DNA of 33,912 nt from JAGMDK01 sp023128695 (GTDB taxonomy: Bacteria > Planctomycetota > Phycisphaerae > UBA1845 > Fen-1342), in the NCBI GenBank assembly GCA_030628805.1, contig DAOVQG010000010.1, positions 1-33,912 on the forward strand, in the 5' to 3' direction. The notes beneath the pieces were generated by a model that ran no database searches, was not told the DNA's origin, and saw nothing but the letters and a program-made list of their open reading frames with translations. Shown one piece after another: positions 25,601-33,850 of the stretch (positions are counted from its first letter, which is position 1; every line of letters starts with the position of its first letter). Position numbers and translations under genes: made by a program.

Positions 25601-26493
25601 ATGTGGTACAGGATTAGACCGAGCGCATACACGTCGCTGCGAGTATCAGCTTCCCCCGGCGATATAACCTGCTCTGGCGAAGCCCACGGCAGCGTCCCGA
25701 CAAAATCCCCCGGCGCCGTCACCCACTGCAATAGCGGAGCGTCATCCGAATCCTCCTGCAAGTACTTGGCTAACCCGAAATCAAGGATATGCGGCTCGCC
25801 ATCGTTATCGATGCGGATGTTGCCTGGTTTAAGGTCGCGGTGGATTATTCCTTTGAGATGGGCCGCGCTGACCGCCTCGCAGATCTTGGCAAACAACTCG
25901 ACGGTGTCGCGCGCCGGACGAAGCCCGTTGGACGTGTAGTCATCGAGCGACGAGCCCTCAATAAAATCCATCACGAAGTAACTGAGACCCCTCGCAGAAC
26001 CGCTGTGACGGACGGCTACGATGTTAGGGTGGTTGAGTCGGCGAAGAATCTGTACTTCGTCGTCGAAGCGGAGCCTATCACGACTTCTGGCGAATTGCCC
26101 GCCGTAGACCACCTTGATGGCCACCAGGCGCCGCGTACTTGGCTCTGCCGCCTTGTATACGATGGCCTGTCCCCCGCGGTGAATCTCGCCGAGGACCTCG
26201 TACCCTGTGAGGAGCTCAAGCTGGTCGGCCGCAGGCAGCAGCCCGACGTGGTAGTCATCGGTGTGACCGCCGGTTTGAGGTGTGGCTCCCGTATCAGCAA
26301 GCCGCTCCACAACGTCCATGGACCGAAGGACGGAAAGTCGCTCGGCCAACTTGGGCATCAACTCCGGATGCTCCGAGATGATCATCTCATCCGAGAGTAC
26401 TTCGCCTGCATCCCGGCGTCTGATAAGATCCTCCAGGACGTTCGCCAGCCGTTCGTCACTTGCGTTATTGCTCGGCGTTGGCTGCCTCCCCAT
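22639..26493 (-). CDS. Membrane Ser/Thr kinase with WD40 propeller(s)
   Basis: The 1284-residue product has, in order: an N-terminal helical segment common in planctomycete kinases, a full Hanks kinase (GGQAIVYKA loop, VAIK Lys127, HRDLKPGN 218-225, DFG 238-240, GTLPWASPEQ), one membrane span near 382-405 (MLAAISLPVVVFLLALTLA), a short coiled coil, then about 14 WD40 repeats (490-1110; recurring H-x-V-x-S-[VL]-[AS]-[FV]-S-P-D-G and [VI]-[RK]-[VL]-W-D) and a TPR-like end. The kinase faces the cytoplasm; a propeller outside would make it a receptor. An ECF sigma gene precedes it by 123 bp, a pairing well known in planctomycetes. It may be host signalling and unrelated to the island operon downstream. 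Confidence 0.95.
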   Translation of the reverse strand: MGRQPTPSNNASDERLANVLEDLIRRRDAGEVLSDEMIISEHPELMPKLAERLSVLRSMDVVERLADTGATPQTGGHTDDYHVGLLPAADQLELLTGYEVLGEIHRGGQAIVYKAAEPSTRRLVAIKVVYGGQFARSRDRLRFDDEVQILRRLNHPNIVAVRHSGSARGLSYFVMDFIEGSSLDDYTSNGLRPARDTVELFAKICEAVSAAHLKGIIHRDLKPGNIRIDNDGEPHILDFGLAKYLQEDSDDAPLLQWVTAPGDFVGTLPWASPEQVISPGEADTRSDVYALGLILYHMLTGQFPYSVNGDVRSVFNNIVEAEPRKPRTFRREIGNEIETIVLKCLAKEPERRYEHAGALARDLRRYLAGKPIEAKQDSAWYVLRRHAQRHRRFVMLAAISLPVVVFLLALTLAKVMESQDLARQRDRAMYAEGEAKAAHRLAEQHAERLRRQDYVNRIGLAQQAWYGNSVGRMKRMLSECPQELRGWEWQYLDCLSDGSAATLQQHGAPVHCVALQPNGSVLASGHSDGTITLWNVATGEPVSTFQGHASGISALAFRADGESFLSAAHDKHISVWETDTGRLLRTLSGHASNVTAVACSADGRWVVSGAADLTVMLWDAVTGDVREVLRGHDETVSTVAISLDSKLIASGSYDRTIRLWRAPPGHGVQVLVGHSDRVECVALSPNGTRVASGGRDRRVRIWDVASGTELSTLSGHSDWVTGVAFSSSGEQLASSSNDGTVRLWDVRSGCLLGVLRGHEGAVRSVALSPRDDSIFSAGGDGAIKRWDYARTSEALILTGHNRYIYSLSFSPDGKWLVSGGHNSVLKIWDVPTGREVRTLRDPGGGVMAVAFAPGGRELASTSGDRDVAVWDAVTGERTMTLSGHLGRVQSLAFSPDGAWIVCSGGDRTIRVWDAQKGVELRTLKGHTKAVNALAVSPDGLHIVSASTDATVRVWDSLTAEDGRLLGDHEAPIYCAAWSHDGMRIATGDADGVLIVWNHSTGAKVKTMHAHTGAVCSVAFMPDDRRIVSAGNDRTIRVWDSATGEKVLTLRGHADEVTSLAISPDGQRFASGSRDGTLRLWESADESAVARQQRHINAAARWKVDALMEKLVFADLVHEHLLADATLSEEMRTAALELVHCRGDDPVRLNNLAWEIARSPKRSAEEYRRAVRMAGLAVQLNSENASHLNTLGAAQYRAGAFAEAIETLGRSDAIAVASDDGMTHRINLAFIGLALNRLGRVTEAAAALSRLRALMEVPPFATDNQLRPFVYEAETAIITPGAGEK

Positions 26494-26616
26494 GTTCGCC
26501 TTACCTCGGTCGGCACTTTTCTGTCGTCAATGGCGCCCGTCTCACGCTACTCCTCAACTTCTCAAACAGAACATTGCGAAAGTGCGCCCATGGAAACCAC
26601 GCAACTGGACGAGATC

Positions 26617-27249
26617 TCAACCTCCTGAACTCAGGAATCGCAGAGGACTACCAAGCTCGTCGCGCAGCATCTCGCGCCCACGGCGCAGCAGACCGTCCAA
26701 GGCCCTTTTGGTTATCTCCATCTTGGCCGCCGCATCCTTCCTGGATTCGCCCTCGATGTCTACGAGCGTCACGGCGCGCCGATAGTGGTCCGGGAGACGG
26801 CCCACGGCTGCCTTTGCCCATAAATCTGCCTCCCTTCGGCGAAGCGTCCAGGTTGGTGTATGCTCCTTGCCGGCCGTGCCATCCAGTAGCCCAGGGCAGG
26901 AATCAGTGCCCGCCGCGTAAGCCTGGCTCACGCGTCGGTTGCCGCCGCGCTTGTCCGCGCGTTCGGCTTCAGCGGCGTTCTTCAGGACGTTCTCGGCGAT
27001 CGTGCGGGTCCAGGCATAAAGGGAACCCGGCCCCCTAGGTTCAAAAGAAGCGATCCGCCGGAAGACCTTCAGCCAGGTCTCATGGATGATGTCGTCAGGT
27101 TCCGTGGTGCTAGCCAAGTCCGGAGGCATTCGGTTCGAGACGTGGAGTTTCAGACGGTCGCGGATTCTGAGGAGCAGGATCTTGAGCGCGGTCCTGTCGC
27201 CTTGGCGCGCTCGCTCCACCAAAGTGATTTCATCCTCGGGACTCGTCAT
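26617..27249 (-). CDS. ECF-family RNA polymerase sigma factor
   Basis: The 210-residue product has sigma-70 region 2 (LVERARQGDRTALKILL, then EPDDIIHETWLKVFRRIASFE and LYAWTRTIAENVLKN) and region 4 (LPDHYRRAVTLVDIEGES-KDAAAKMEITKRALDGLLRRGR), joined by a linker. The order and length are those of the ECF group found next to planctomycete Ser/Thr kinases. It directs RNA polymerase to dedicated promoters and is probably controlled by the kinase encoded next, in place of a classic anti-sigma factor. The GGAGGG upstream of ATG 27249 is rather far (13 bases). Confidence 0.93.
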   Translation of the reverse strand: MTSPEDEITLVERARQGDRTALKILLLRIRDRLKLHVSNRMPPDLASTTEPDDIIHETWLKVFRRIASFEPRGPGSLYAWTRTIAENVLKNAAEAERADKRGGNRRVSQAYAAGTDSCPGLLDGTAGKEHTPTWTLRRREADLWAKAAVGRLPDHYRRAVTLVDIEGESRKDAAAKMEITKRALDGLLRRGREMLRDELGSPLRFLSSGG

Positions 27250-27556
27250 TATTCCAGCATACCCTCCGAGGCGGCGATCCCGAAGCGCCTGGACGCCTTC
27301 GTTAGCGGCGAGAGCTGATTGGCGTGCTAACCGTTTTCGCCGACGATCCGGCTCAGATTGGGTCTAAATCAGGCCAAAACCGGACAGATCAAGCTATATC
27401 GGTTATGGTCGGCATCTGTCAGTTGACGCCGTGCCCAGACCAGTGCATCATGGATGAGTCGCCTCGCACAGCAGCGCGACGTGCAACCGCTTTGGTGAAG
27501 AGGTTTGCGACCGCCACGGCGGAGCCGGGTCGCGGGTTGGCGGCAGGAGAGTCATC
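27250..27556. promoter_or_regulatory. Divergent intergenic region
   Basis: This stretch separates the leftward sigma gene from the rightward restriction cassette. The best plus-strand promoter guess is TTGACG (27423-27428), 17 bp, then CATCAT (27446-27451), a weak match. The AT-rich stretch near 27361-27410 is unlike the flanking DNA. I see no RNA gene and no repeat. Confidence 0.35.
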
Positions 27557-27769
27557 ATGGACGACCGCTGGCTTTCGGTCGACGAAATCTGCGCCCACCT
27601 CGGCGTGTCTCGAGACACGGTGTACAAGTGGATCGACCAGAAGGGCATACCCGCGCACCGCCTCGGCCGGCTATGGAAGTTCAAGAAGGCGGAAGTGGAC
27701 GATTGGGTAAGAGCCGGTGGCGCCAGCAAGGGCAACCAAGTCCAGGACGACAACGAGCAAGGGAGATGA
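27557..27769 (+). CDS. Excisionase/MerR-type HTH regulator
   Basis: AGGAGAG lies six bases before the ATG. The 70-residue product is a textbook small HTH_17 (excisionase-family) protein: WLSVDEICAHLGVSRDTVYKW as the helix-turn-helix, then GIPAHRLGRLWKFKKAEVDDW as the wing and last helix, and a polar tail. Proteins of this type often lead restriction-modification and defence cassettes, where they may act as controllers that delay the nuclease until methylation is in place. Its distance from the next good gene (about 130-320 bp) is filled by a degraded-looking stretch. Confidence 0.9.
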   Translation: MDDRWLSVDEICAHLGVSRDTVYKWIDQKGIPAHRLGRLWKFKKAEVDDWVRAGGASKGNQVQDDNEQGR

Positions 27770-27904
27770 TGATGAGCCAGGCGTTAGACCAGAGGGCCGT
27801 CTCAATACCCGCCGAACCTGGAAGAGGCCTGGTTCGTTCCGCTCCGCTGGCTGGGCGCCCGACTGCATCTCCCGTATCCCTTCGCGCTTCGGGAAGGACA
27901 AGCC

Positions 27905-28096
27905 GTGCCAGTAGCTGAGACAAGTTCACCACCCCGCGTCGGCATGGTCGCCACGGTGCGTAACCCGCGCGGCATCGTTGCATCGATTGAGCCTTTCGAT
28001 GGCGACACAGGCAGGTTGAACCTCGTTCGCGTCGAGTACGAGGACGACCAACTTTCGTTGCGCGGAGGGCTGGCCCGGAAGCGAGACCGCATATGA
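27905..28096 (+). pseudogene. Short frame resembling a helicase N-terminus, possibly a remnant
   Basis: The frame is open from about 27798, but its only start is GTG 27905; before that it encodes a protein-like stretch containing AWFVPLRWLG and LHLPYPFALREGQ. The 63 residues from GTG include VGMVATVRNPRGIVASIEPF and LVRVEYEDDQL, which recall the first residues of large SNF2-type helicases that accompany some restriction systems (from memory, not checked). After that it stops in unrelated basic sequence. The TGA overlaps the ATG of the restriction gene (ATGA), so it may still be translated as a coupling leader. I read it as the leftover of a deleted helicase gene; a genuine small gene is the alternative. 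Confidence 0.5.
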
Positions 28097-31000
28097 CCGA
28101 CCAATTCTTCGAGAAGCCAATCCTGAATGCGCCGTATGCTTACCCGGCTCGGCACTGGGAACTTGATGCGTCCGGGCAACCCACCAACCGGATCATCGAA
28201 AACCGCCGCCGCGCCGAGTTCATCACGCCGATCCCCAAGCCCAAGAAGCGTCGTGGCGAGGCCCAACAGCGCGAGTTGGTCTTCGATGAGGGCAAGGGCC
28301 TCTCAACCGAAGAGCAGCAATACGACCCCACCGGGCACATTAACGAGCTTCGCCGCCGCGTCGACCGATGGCGGGAGCTACCCAATTCGGCCGATTGGAA
28401 AGTGACTCCTGAGACCGCTCGTCTCCTGCAGCACTGGCGACACCACCCGTTCAACAACATCCGCCCGTTCTTCTGTCAGGTCGAAGCCATCGAAGCCGCC
28501 ATTTGGCTTACCGAGGTCGCTCCGAAACTCGGCAAGGAGGGCCGCACGTTCCTCGAACATCTTGACGCGTCGAACGAAGCCGCGAATCCGGGGCTGGCCC
28601 GGCTTGCCCTGAAGCTCGCCACCGGCGCCGGCAAGACAACCGTCATGGCCATGATCATCGCTTGGCAGACCGTCAACGCCGTACGTCGACCTGGCAGTAA
28701 GAAATTCACAAGAGGCTTCCTGGTTGTCACGCCGGGCATCACCATCCGTGACCGACTCCGCGTGCTGAAGCCGAACGATCCCGACGCGTACTACAAGAGC
28801 CGCGAACTGGTCCCGAACGACATGCTCGGCGACTTGGACCGAGCCAAGATCGTCATCACCAACTACCACGCGTTCAAACTCCGCGAGACGCTTGACCTCT
28901 CCAAAGGCGGTCGCTCGCTCCTCCAGGGACGCGGCGAAGAGCTGCGGACACTTGAGACTGAAGGGCAGATGCTCCAGCGCGTCATGCCGGACCTTATGGG
29001 CATGAAGAGCATCCTTGTGCTCAACGATGAGGCTCACCACTGTTACCGGGAGAAGCCCGGCGAAGACGACGAAGGTGACCTCAAAGGCGACGACAAGAAA
29101 GAGGCTGAGAAGAACCGTGAGGCGGCCCGCGTCTGGATCTCTGGCCTAGAGATGGTCAATCGCAAGCTAGGCATCGAACGCCTCTTCGATCTTTCGGCGA
29201 CGCCGTTCTTCCTGCGCGGATCCGGCTATGCCGAAGGCACGTTGTTCCCGTGGACGATGTGCGATTTCTCACTTATGGATGCGATCGAGTGCGGCATTGT
29301 CAAACTGCCCCGCGTGCCCGTCGCCGACAATATCCCCGGCGGCGACGTGCCCAAGTTCCGCGAACTCTGGAAGCACGTCGGCAAGAAGATGCCGAAGAAA
29401 GGTCGCGGCAAAGGCGGCAAGCTCGATCCGCTCGCAATCCCAGTGGAGCTCCAGACCGCCCTCGAAGCGCTCTACGGCCACTACGACAAGACGTACAAGC
29501 TCTGGGAGCAGGAGAAGATTGCGGTTCCGCCATGCTTTATTGTCGTCTGCCAGAACACGGCCATCTCGAAGCTGATCTACGATTTCGTTTCCGGCTTCGT
29601 CCGTGAAGAAGACGACGGGACCGGCCGGCTTGTCGAAGGTCGATTGAAGCTCTTCCGGAACTTCGACGAACACGGCAACCCGCTCGCACGCCCGCGCACA
29701 TTGCTGATCGATAGCGAACAACTTGAATCCGGCGACGCCCTCGACACCAAGTTCCGCGACATGGCCTCCGACGAAATCGAACGGTTCCGCCGCGAGATCA
29801 TTGAACGCACCGGCGACCGGAAAGCAGCCGAGAACATCTCTGACCAAGACCTGCTCCGCGAGGTCATGAACACAGTCGGTAAGAAGAATCGGCTTGGCGG
29901 GTCGATCCGCTGCGTTGTGTCCGTGGCGATGCTGACTGAGGGCTGGGACGCCAACACCGTCACCCACGTGCTTGGCGTCCGTGCGTTCGGCACGCAGCTT
30001 CTTTGCGAGCAGGTCATAGGGCGTGCGCTTCGCCGCCAGTCGTACGACCTGAATGAAGAAGGCCTGTTCAACGTCGAGTACGCCGACGTGCTCGGCATTC
30101 CGTTCGACTTCACCGCCAAACCTGTCGTCGCGCCTCCGCAACCGCCCCGCGAGACCATTCACGTCAAGGCCATCCGGCCCGACCGCGACGAGCTCGAGAT
30201 CCGCTTCCCGCGTGTCGAGGGCTATCGCGTCGAACTGCCGCAGGAGCGCCTCACCGCCAAGTTCGACGGCGACTCGACGCTCGAACTCACGCCGGAACTC
30301 GTCGGCCCGTCCGTCACTCGCAACGAGGGCATCATTGGTGAAGGCGTCGATCTGACGCTCGTCCATACGGGCGACCTCCGCCGCTCGACGCTGCTGTTCC
30401 ACCTCACGCAACGGCTGCTCTACACGAAGTGGCGTGATCCCGGCGAGGATCCCAAGCTCCACCTGTTCGGCCAACTGAAACGCGTCACCAAGGAATGGCT
30501 CGACAACCACCTCGTCTGCAAAGGCCAAACCTATCCCGCACAGCTCATGTATCTCACGCTTGCCGACATGGCCTGCGAGCGCATCACCCGCGGCATCGTC
30601 AGCAAGCTTGTCGGCGAGTGCCCGATCAAAGCCGTGCTCGACCCGTACAACCCGACCGGCTCCACGTCGTTCGTGAACTTCAACACGTCGAAGAAGGACC
30701 GCTGGCAGACCGACGCCCGCCGCTGCCATATTAACTGGGTCATCCTCGACAGCGACTGGGAGGCCGAGTTCTGCCGCGTCGCCGAGGCCCACCCCAAGGT
30801 CGTCGCCTACGTGAAGAACCACAATCTCGGGCTCGAAGTTCCTTACCGATACGGTTCCGAGTCGCGGAAGTACAGGCCCGACTTTATCGTGCTCGTCGAT
30901 GACGGCCGCGAGCCAAACGAGGACGGCACGCCCGACCTGCTGCAGCTTGTCGTCGAGATCAAGGGTTTTCGCCGGGAGGACGCCAAGGAAAAAGCCGGTA

Positions 31001-31188
31001 CCATGAAGGACTATTGGATCCCCGGCGTGAACAATCTGAACAGCTACGGCCGCTGGTCGTTCGCCGAGTTCTGCGATGTCTACGCGATGGAGGCCGACTT
31101 CGAGGCGAAAGTCGAAGCTGAGTTCAACAAGATGATCGACACAGTCACGGCGGAACGTGTTCAGGGGGTGGCCGATGGCAAGGTCTGA
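28093..31188 (+). CDS. Type III-like restriction enzyme: helicase plus PD-(D/E)XK nuclease
   Basis: The 1031-residue product has superfamily 2 helicase motifs: I, ATGAGKTTVM (about 176-185); II, NDEAHH (311-316); III, LSAT (367-370); VI, EQVIGRALRRQ (about 640-650). The C-terminus carries a PD-(D/E)XK nuclease: KYRPDFIVLV and, about 18 residues on, LVVEIKGF (about 926-960). The start NAPYAYPARHWELD and the overall plan match the BPTD_3080-type restriction endonucleases. Together with a methyltransferase it would cut DNA that lacks the protective mark while moving along it with ATP. It overlaps the next gene by 14 bp. All catalytic motifs are intact. Confidence 0.95.
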   Translation: MTDQFFEKPILNAPYAYPARHWELDASGQPTNRIIENRRRAEFITPIPKPKKRRGEAQQRELVFDEGKGLSTEEQQYDPTGHINELRRRVDRWRELPNSADWKVTPETARLLQHWRHHPFNNIRPFFCQVEAIEAAIWLTEVAPKLGKEGRTFLEHLDASNEAANPGLARLALKLATGAGKTTVMAMIIAWQTVNAVRRPGSKKFTRGFLVVTPGITIRDRLRVLKPNDPDAYYKSRELVPNDMLGDLDRAKIVITNYHAFKLRETLDLSKGGRSLLQGRGEELRTLETEGQMLQRVMPDLMGMKSILVLNDEAHHCYREKPGEDDEGDLKGDDKKEAEKNREAARVWISGLEMVNRKLGIERLFDLSATPFFLRGSGYAEGTLFPWTMCDFSLMDAIECGIVKLPRVPVADNIPGGDVPKFRELWKHVGKKMPKKGRGKGGKLDPLAIPVELQTALEALYGHYDKTYKLWEQEKIAVPPCFIVVCQNTAISKLIYDFVSGFVREEDDGTGRLVEGRLKLFRNFDEHGNPLARPRTLLIDSEQLESGDALDTKFRDMASDEIERFRREIIERTGDRKAAENISDQDLLREVMNTVGKKNRLGGSIRCVVSVAMLTEGWDANTVTHVLGVRAFGTQLLCEQVIGRALRRQSYDLNEEGLFNVEYADVLGIPFDFTAKPVVAPPQPPRETIHVKAIRPDRDELEIRFPRVEGYRVELPQERLTAKFDGDSTLELTPELVGPSVTRNEGIIGEGVDLTLVHTGDLRRSTLLFHLTQRLLYTKWRDPGEDPKLHLFGQLKRVTKEWLDNHLVCKGQTYPAQLMYLTLADMACERITRGIVSKLVGECPIKAVLDPYNPTGSTSFVNFNTSKKDRWQTDARRCHINWVILDSDWEAEFCRVAEAHPKVVAYVKNHNLGLEVPYRYGSESRKYRPDFIVLVDDGREPNEDGTPDLLQLVVEIKGFRREDAKEKAGTMKDYWIPGVNNLNSYGRWSFAEFCDVYAMEADFEAKVEAEFNKMIDTVTAERVQGVADGKV

Positions 31189-32644
31189 CAATCCCGAGTA
31201 TCTCGCCGGTCTACTCAACGAGTTGTGCCAACTGCCGCATGAGACAGAGTGGGTGGAGTTCAAGTGCAACAACGACAACCCCGTGGAAATCGGCGAGTAC
31301 ATCTCGGCGCTGGCTAACTCCGCTGCGTTGAAGGGCAAGACCAACGCCTACCTGGTCTGGGGCGTCGCGGATGAATCGCACGAAGTCGTCGGGACGTCTT
31401 TTCGGCCAACCGAAGCGAAGAAGGGCAACGAGGAGCTTGAGAACTGGCTCGTTCGCTTGCTCAGCCCCAGAATCCACTTCCGCTTTATCGAGTTTGACGT
31501 GGATGGCAAGCACATCGCGATGATCGAGATCCCCCGCGCTGGGCACCAACCCGTCCAGTTCCAAGGGGTGGAGTACATCCGCGTCGGTTCGTACAAGAAG
31601 AAACTCAAGGACCATCCGGAGAAAGAGCGAGAGCTTTGGCGAACCTTCGACGTGACACCGTTCGAGCAACTGGTGGCGGCAGAGCGGATCGAAGCCACCG
31701 AGGTGTTGAACCTGCTGGACTATCCCGCTTACTTCAAACTCCTGGACATGCCGCTGCCCGAATCACGCGACGGGATACTCCAACGCCTGGCTGACGATCA
31801 CATGATCGAGACCTGCCAGGGCGGGGGGTGGAACGTCCTGAACCTCGGCGCGCTTCTGTTCGCGTCCGATCTGTCGAAATTCCGACACCTCGCGCGCAAG
31901 GCGGTGCGTGTCATCGAGTACGACGGCGAAGGGCGTGTGAGAACAAAACGCGAGCATGAGAGCCACAAGGGATACGCCGCGGGCTTCGAGAGCTTGATCG
32001 GTTCCCTCAAGGGCATTCTGCCCGAGAACGAAGTAATCGGCGAGGCGCTCCGCAAGACCGTCCCCATGTACCCGGAACTGGCCATCCGCGAACTGGTCGC
32101 AAACGTCCTCATCCACCAGGACTTCACGATCAGCGGGACCGGGCCCATGGTCGAAGTGTTCGACGGGCGCCTGGAGATCACCAACCCAGGCGAACCGCTG
32201 GTCGACACTCGGCGGTTTCTCGACAGCCCGCCACAATCACGCAACGAAGCGCTGGCGTCTTTCCTGCGGCGCGTGGGCATCTGCGAGGAACGCGGCAGCG
32301 GCGTCGACAAGATCGTGCTCCAGACCGAGCTGTACCAGTTGCCAGCGCCATTGTTCGAGGTCGTGGGCGGGCATACCCGCGCGGTCCTCTTCGCCCACAA
32401 GGCGTTTGCCGGCATGGACACGGCCGACCGCACGCGGGCCTGCTACTTGCACGCCTGCCTGCAATACGTTCAGCGCAAGCGCATGACCAACGGCACTCTG
32501 CGCGGGCGGTTCGGGATCGACAAGCAGAATGCATCGCAGGTCTCCCGGGTGATCCGGGACGCCGTCGAGGCCGGCGTTATCAGGTCCGCTAACCCCGAAA
32601 GCGAGTCGAAGAGACACGCAAGTTACGTACCCTACTGGGCTTAG
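31175..32644 (+). CDS. AlbA/Schlafen-type ATP-binding protein
   Basis: ATG 31175 is chosen: AGGGGGTGG precedes it and it overlaps the nuclease gene by 14 bp. The 489-residue product has an N-terminal AlbA_2 (Schlafen-like) domain (EWVEFKCNND, ISALANSAAL, GVADESHEVVGT) with the Glu-x-x-Glu/Lys pattern of that fold, a middle helical region, a HATPase-like C-terminal domain (RELVANVLIHQDFTISG, DGRLEITNPG, EERGSGVDKI), and a winged-helix end (LRGRFGIDKQNASQVSRVIR). Such proteins often act as regulators or RNA-binding effectors and commonly accompany restriction genes. It probably belongs to the same cassette, as a regulator or extra effector. Confidence 0.92.
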   Translation: MARSDNPEYLAGLLNELCQLPHETEWVEFKCNNDNPVEIGEYISALANSAALKGKTNAYLVWGVADESHEVVGTSFRPTEAKKGNEELENWLVRLLSPRIHFRFIEFDVDGKHIAMIEIPRAGHQPVQFQGVEYIRVGSYKKKLKDHPEKERELWRTFDVTPFEQLVAAERIEATEVLNLLDYPAYFKLLDMPLPESRDGILQRLADDHMIETCQGGGWNVLNLGALLFASDLSKFRHLARKAVRVIEYDGEGRVRTKREHESHKGYAAGFESLIGSLKGILPENEVIGEALRKTVPMYPELAIRELVANVLIHQDFTISGTGPMVEVFDGRLEITNPGEPLVDTRRFLDSPPQSRNEALASFLRRVGICEERGSGVDKIVLQTELYQLPAPLFEVVGGHTRAVLFAHKAFAGMDTADRTRACYLHACLQYVQRKRMTNGTLRGRFGIDKQNASQVSRVIRDAVEAGVIRSANPESESKRHASYVPYWA

Positions 32645-32670
32645 GGCGATAGCCGCCTCGGCCGTCGGCC

Positions 32671-32800
32671 CTATTTGCTCGCTATTTGACGGCTATTTGA
32701 CCGGGGCGACGAACGCCTCCAAATATGGACGAGAGGGAGCTGCCGACCACAATATGTTGGGGTTCAGCGACCCTCGGCCTATTTGACGACCGTTTGATCC
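32671..32800. repeat. Two clusters of 11-bp direct repeats before the methyltransferase gene
   Basis: CTATTTGCTCG, CTATTTGACGG and CTATTTGACCG lie back to back at 32671-32703. A second cluster, CTATTTGACGA and CCGTTTGATCC, is at 32779-32800, 27 bp before the methyltransferase ATG. The period of 11 bp puts all copies on one face of the helix, as in operators that bind an HTH protein cooperatively. Between them the sequence is AT-richer, including CCAAATATGG. The excisionase-like regulator at 27557 is a candidate binder. Confidence 0.8.
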
Positions 32801-32827
32801 AGTCGCCCCGCAAGGCAGGAATGCAGC

Positions 32828-33778
32828 ATGGCCAAGAAGAAGACCACCAGGAAGAAGACGAAGAAGAAGGTCGAGACGCTGACGCACGACGAGGCGAAGC
32901 GGCCGAACATTCCGACCGCTGAGTTTCAGTCGGTCATGGCCAAGGACGACCAGAGCCCGATTCGGGTGGCCTACGAGCGGCGCAACCGCGACCTCGACCC
33001 GCAGCTCGTCTGGCGTGGCAAGGACGAGCAGGACTGGTCCGACCTCGTCACGCAGGCTCCGCCGCTCTTCATCCAGGAGAAAGTCCACCCCAAGGTGCTG
33101 ATCGACGACCTGCTGCGGCGGACACAGGAAGAGCAGCGGCGGCAGGAGGAAGACGCCGCGCCGCTGCTGTTCCAGGACCTCTACGCCGACTTCAACGGCC
33201 TGCCGGACACCGACGCCAAGACCGAGTTCTACCAGCACGACGCCAACTGGACCAACCGCATGATCCTCGGCGACAGCCTGCAAGTGATGGCGTCGCTCGC
33301 CGAACGCGAGGGCCTCCGCGGCCAGGTCCAGTGCATCTACATCGACCCGCCCTACGGCATCAAGTTCAACTCGAACTTCCAATGGTCAACGACGAGCCGC
33401 GATGTCAAGGACGGCAACGTCGACCACATCACCCGCGAGCCGGAACAGGTGAAGGCGTTTCGGGACACCTGGCGGGATGGGGTTCACTCGTATCTCACCT
33501 ACCTACGGGATCGCCTCACCGCCGCCCGCGACCTGCTCCACGAATCCGGCTCCATCTTCGTCCAGATCGGGGACGAAAACGTCCACCGCGTTCGGGCCGT
33601 GATGGATGAGTTGTTTGGGGAGGACAACGCTCTAGCTGCAATCACGGTTCAAAAGACAACGAGCGCCGGGGGGCCATCAGGTTCTTCAAAAGTTCTAGGT
33701 TCCGTGGCTGACACGATTCTCTGGTACTCAAAGAAGGAACGCGCCGAGAAGTACCGAGAGTTGTTTAATGCGAACTGA
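32828..33778 (+). CDS. Type III-type N6-adenine methyltransferase, prematurely ended
   Basis: The start follows GCAGGA. The 316-residue product begins with a lysine-rich tail (MAKKKTTRKKTKKK), then a helical family region and the methyltransferase core: MILGDSLQVM, the catalytic IYIDPPYGIKF with DPPY at 173-176, and SIFVQIGDENVH. The usual order of a beta-class Mod is DPPY before the AdoMet-binding motif; here the frame ends after KKERAEKYRELF-NAN, before the target-recognition domain and the AdoMet (FxGxG-like) motif that such proteins carry later. The family is normally several hundred residues longer. So this copy is probably inactive alone or needs a missing fragment. DNA composition turns less GC-rich from about 33640. 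Confidence 0.85.
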   Translation: MAKKKTTRKKTKKKVETLTHDEAKRPNIPTAEFQSVMAKDDQSPIRVAYERRNRDLDPQLVWRGKDEQDWSDLVTQAPPLFIQEKVHPKVLIDDLLRRTQEEQRRQEEDAAPLLFQDLYADFNGLPDTDAKTEFYQHDANWTNRMILGDSLQVMASLAEREGLRGQVQCIYIDPPYGIKFNSNFQWSTTSRDVKDGNVDHITREPEQVKAFRDTWRDGVHSYLTYLRDRLTAARDLLHESGSIFVQIGDENVHRVRAVMDELFGEDNALAAITVQKTTSAGGPSGSSKVLGSVADTILWYSKKERAEKYRELFNAN

Positions 33779-33850
33779 TTCTCTGCTTGACTCCGGTCCG
33801 CAAGTATGGTATTTGTTAGGCTTTAACGATCCACAGCAAGGAGAAGACCA

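Noticed and set aside
29269..31344. 691-residue open frame on the minus strand
   Set aside because: It is the complement of the intact restriction gene with all helicase and nuclease motifs on the plus strand; long antisense frames are common in GC-rich DNA.
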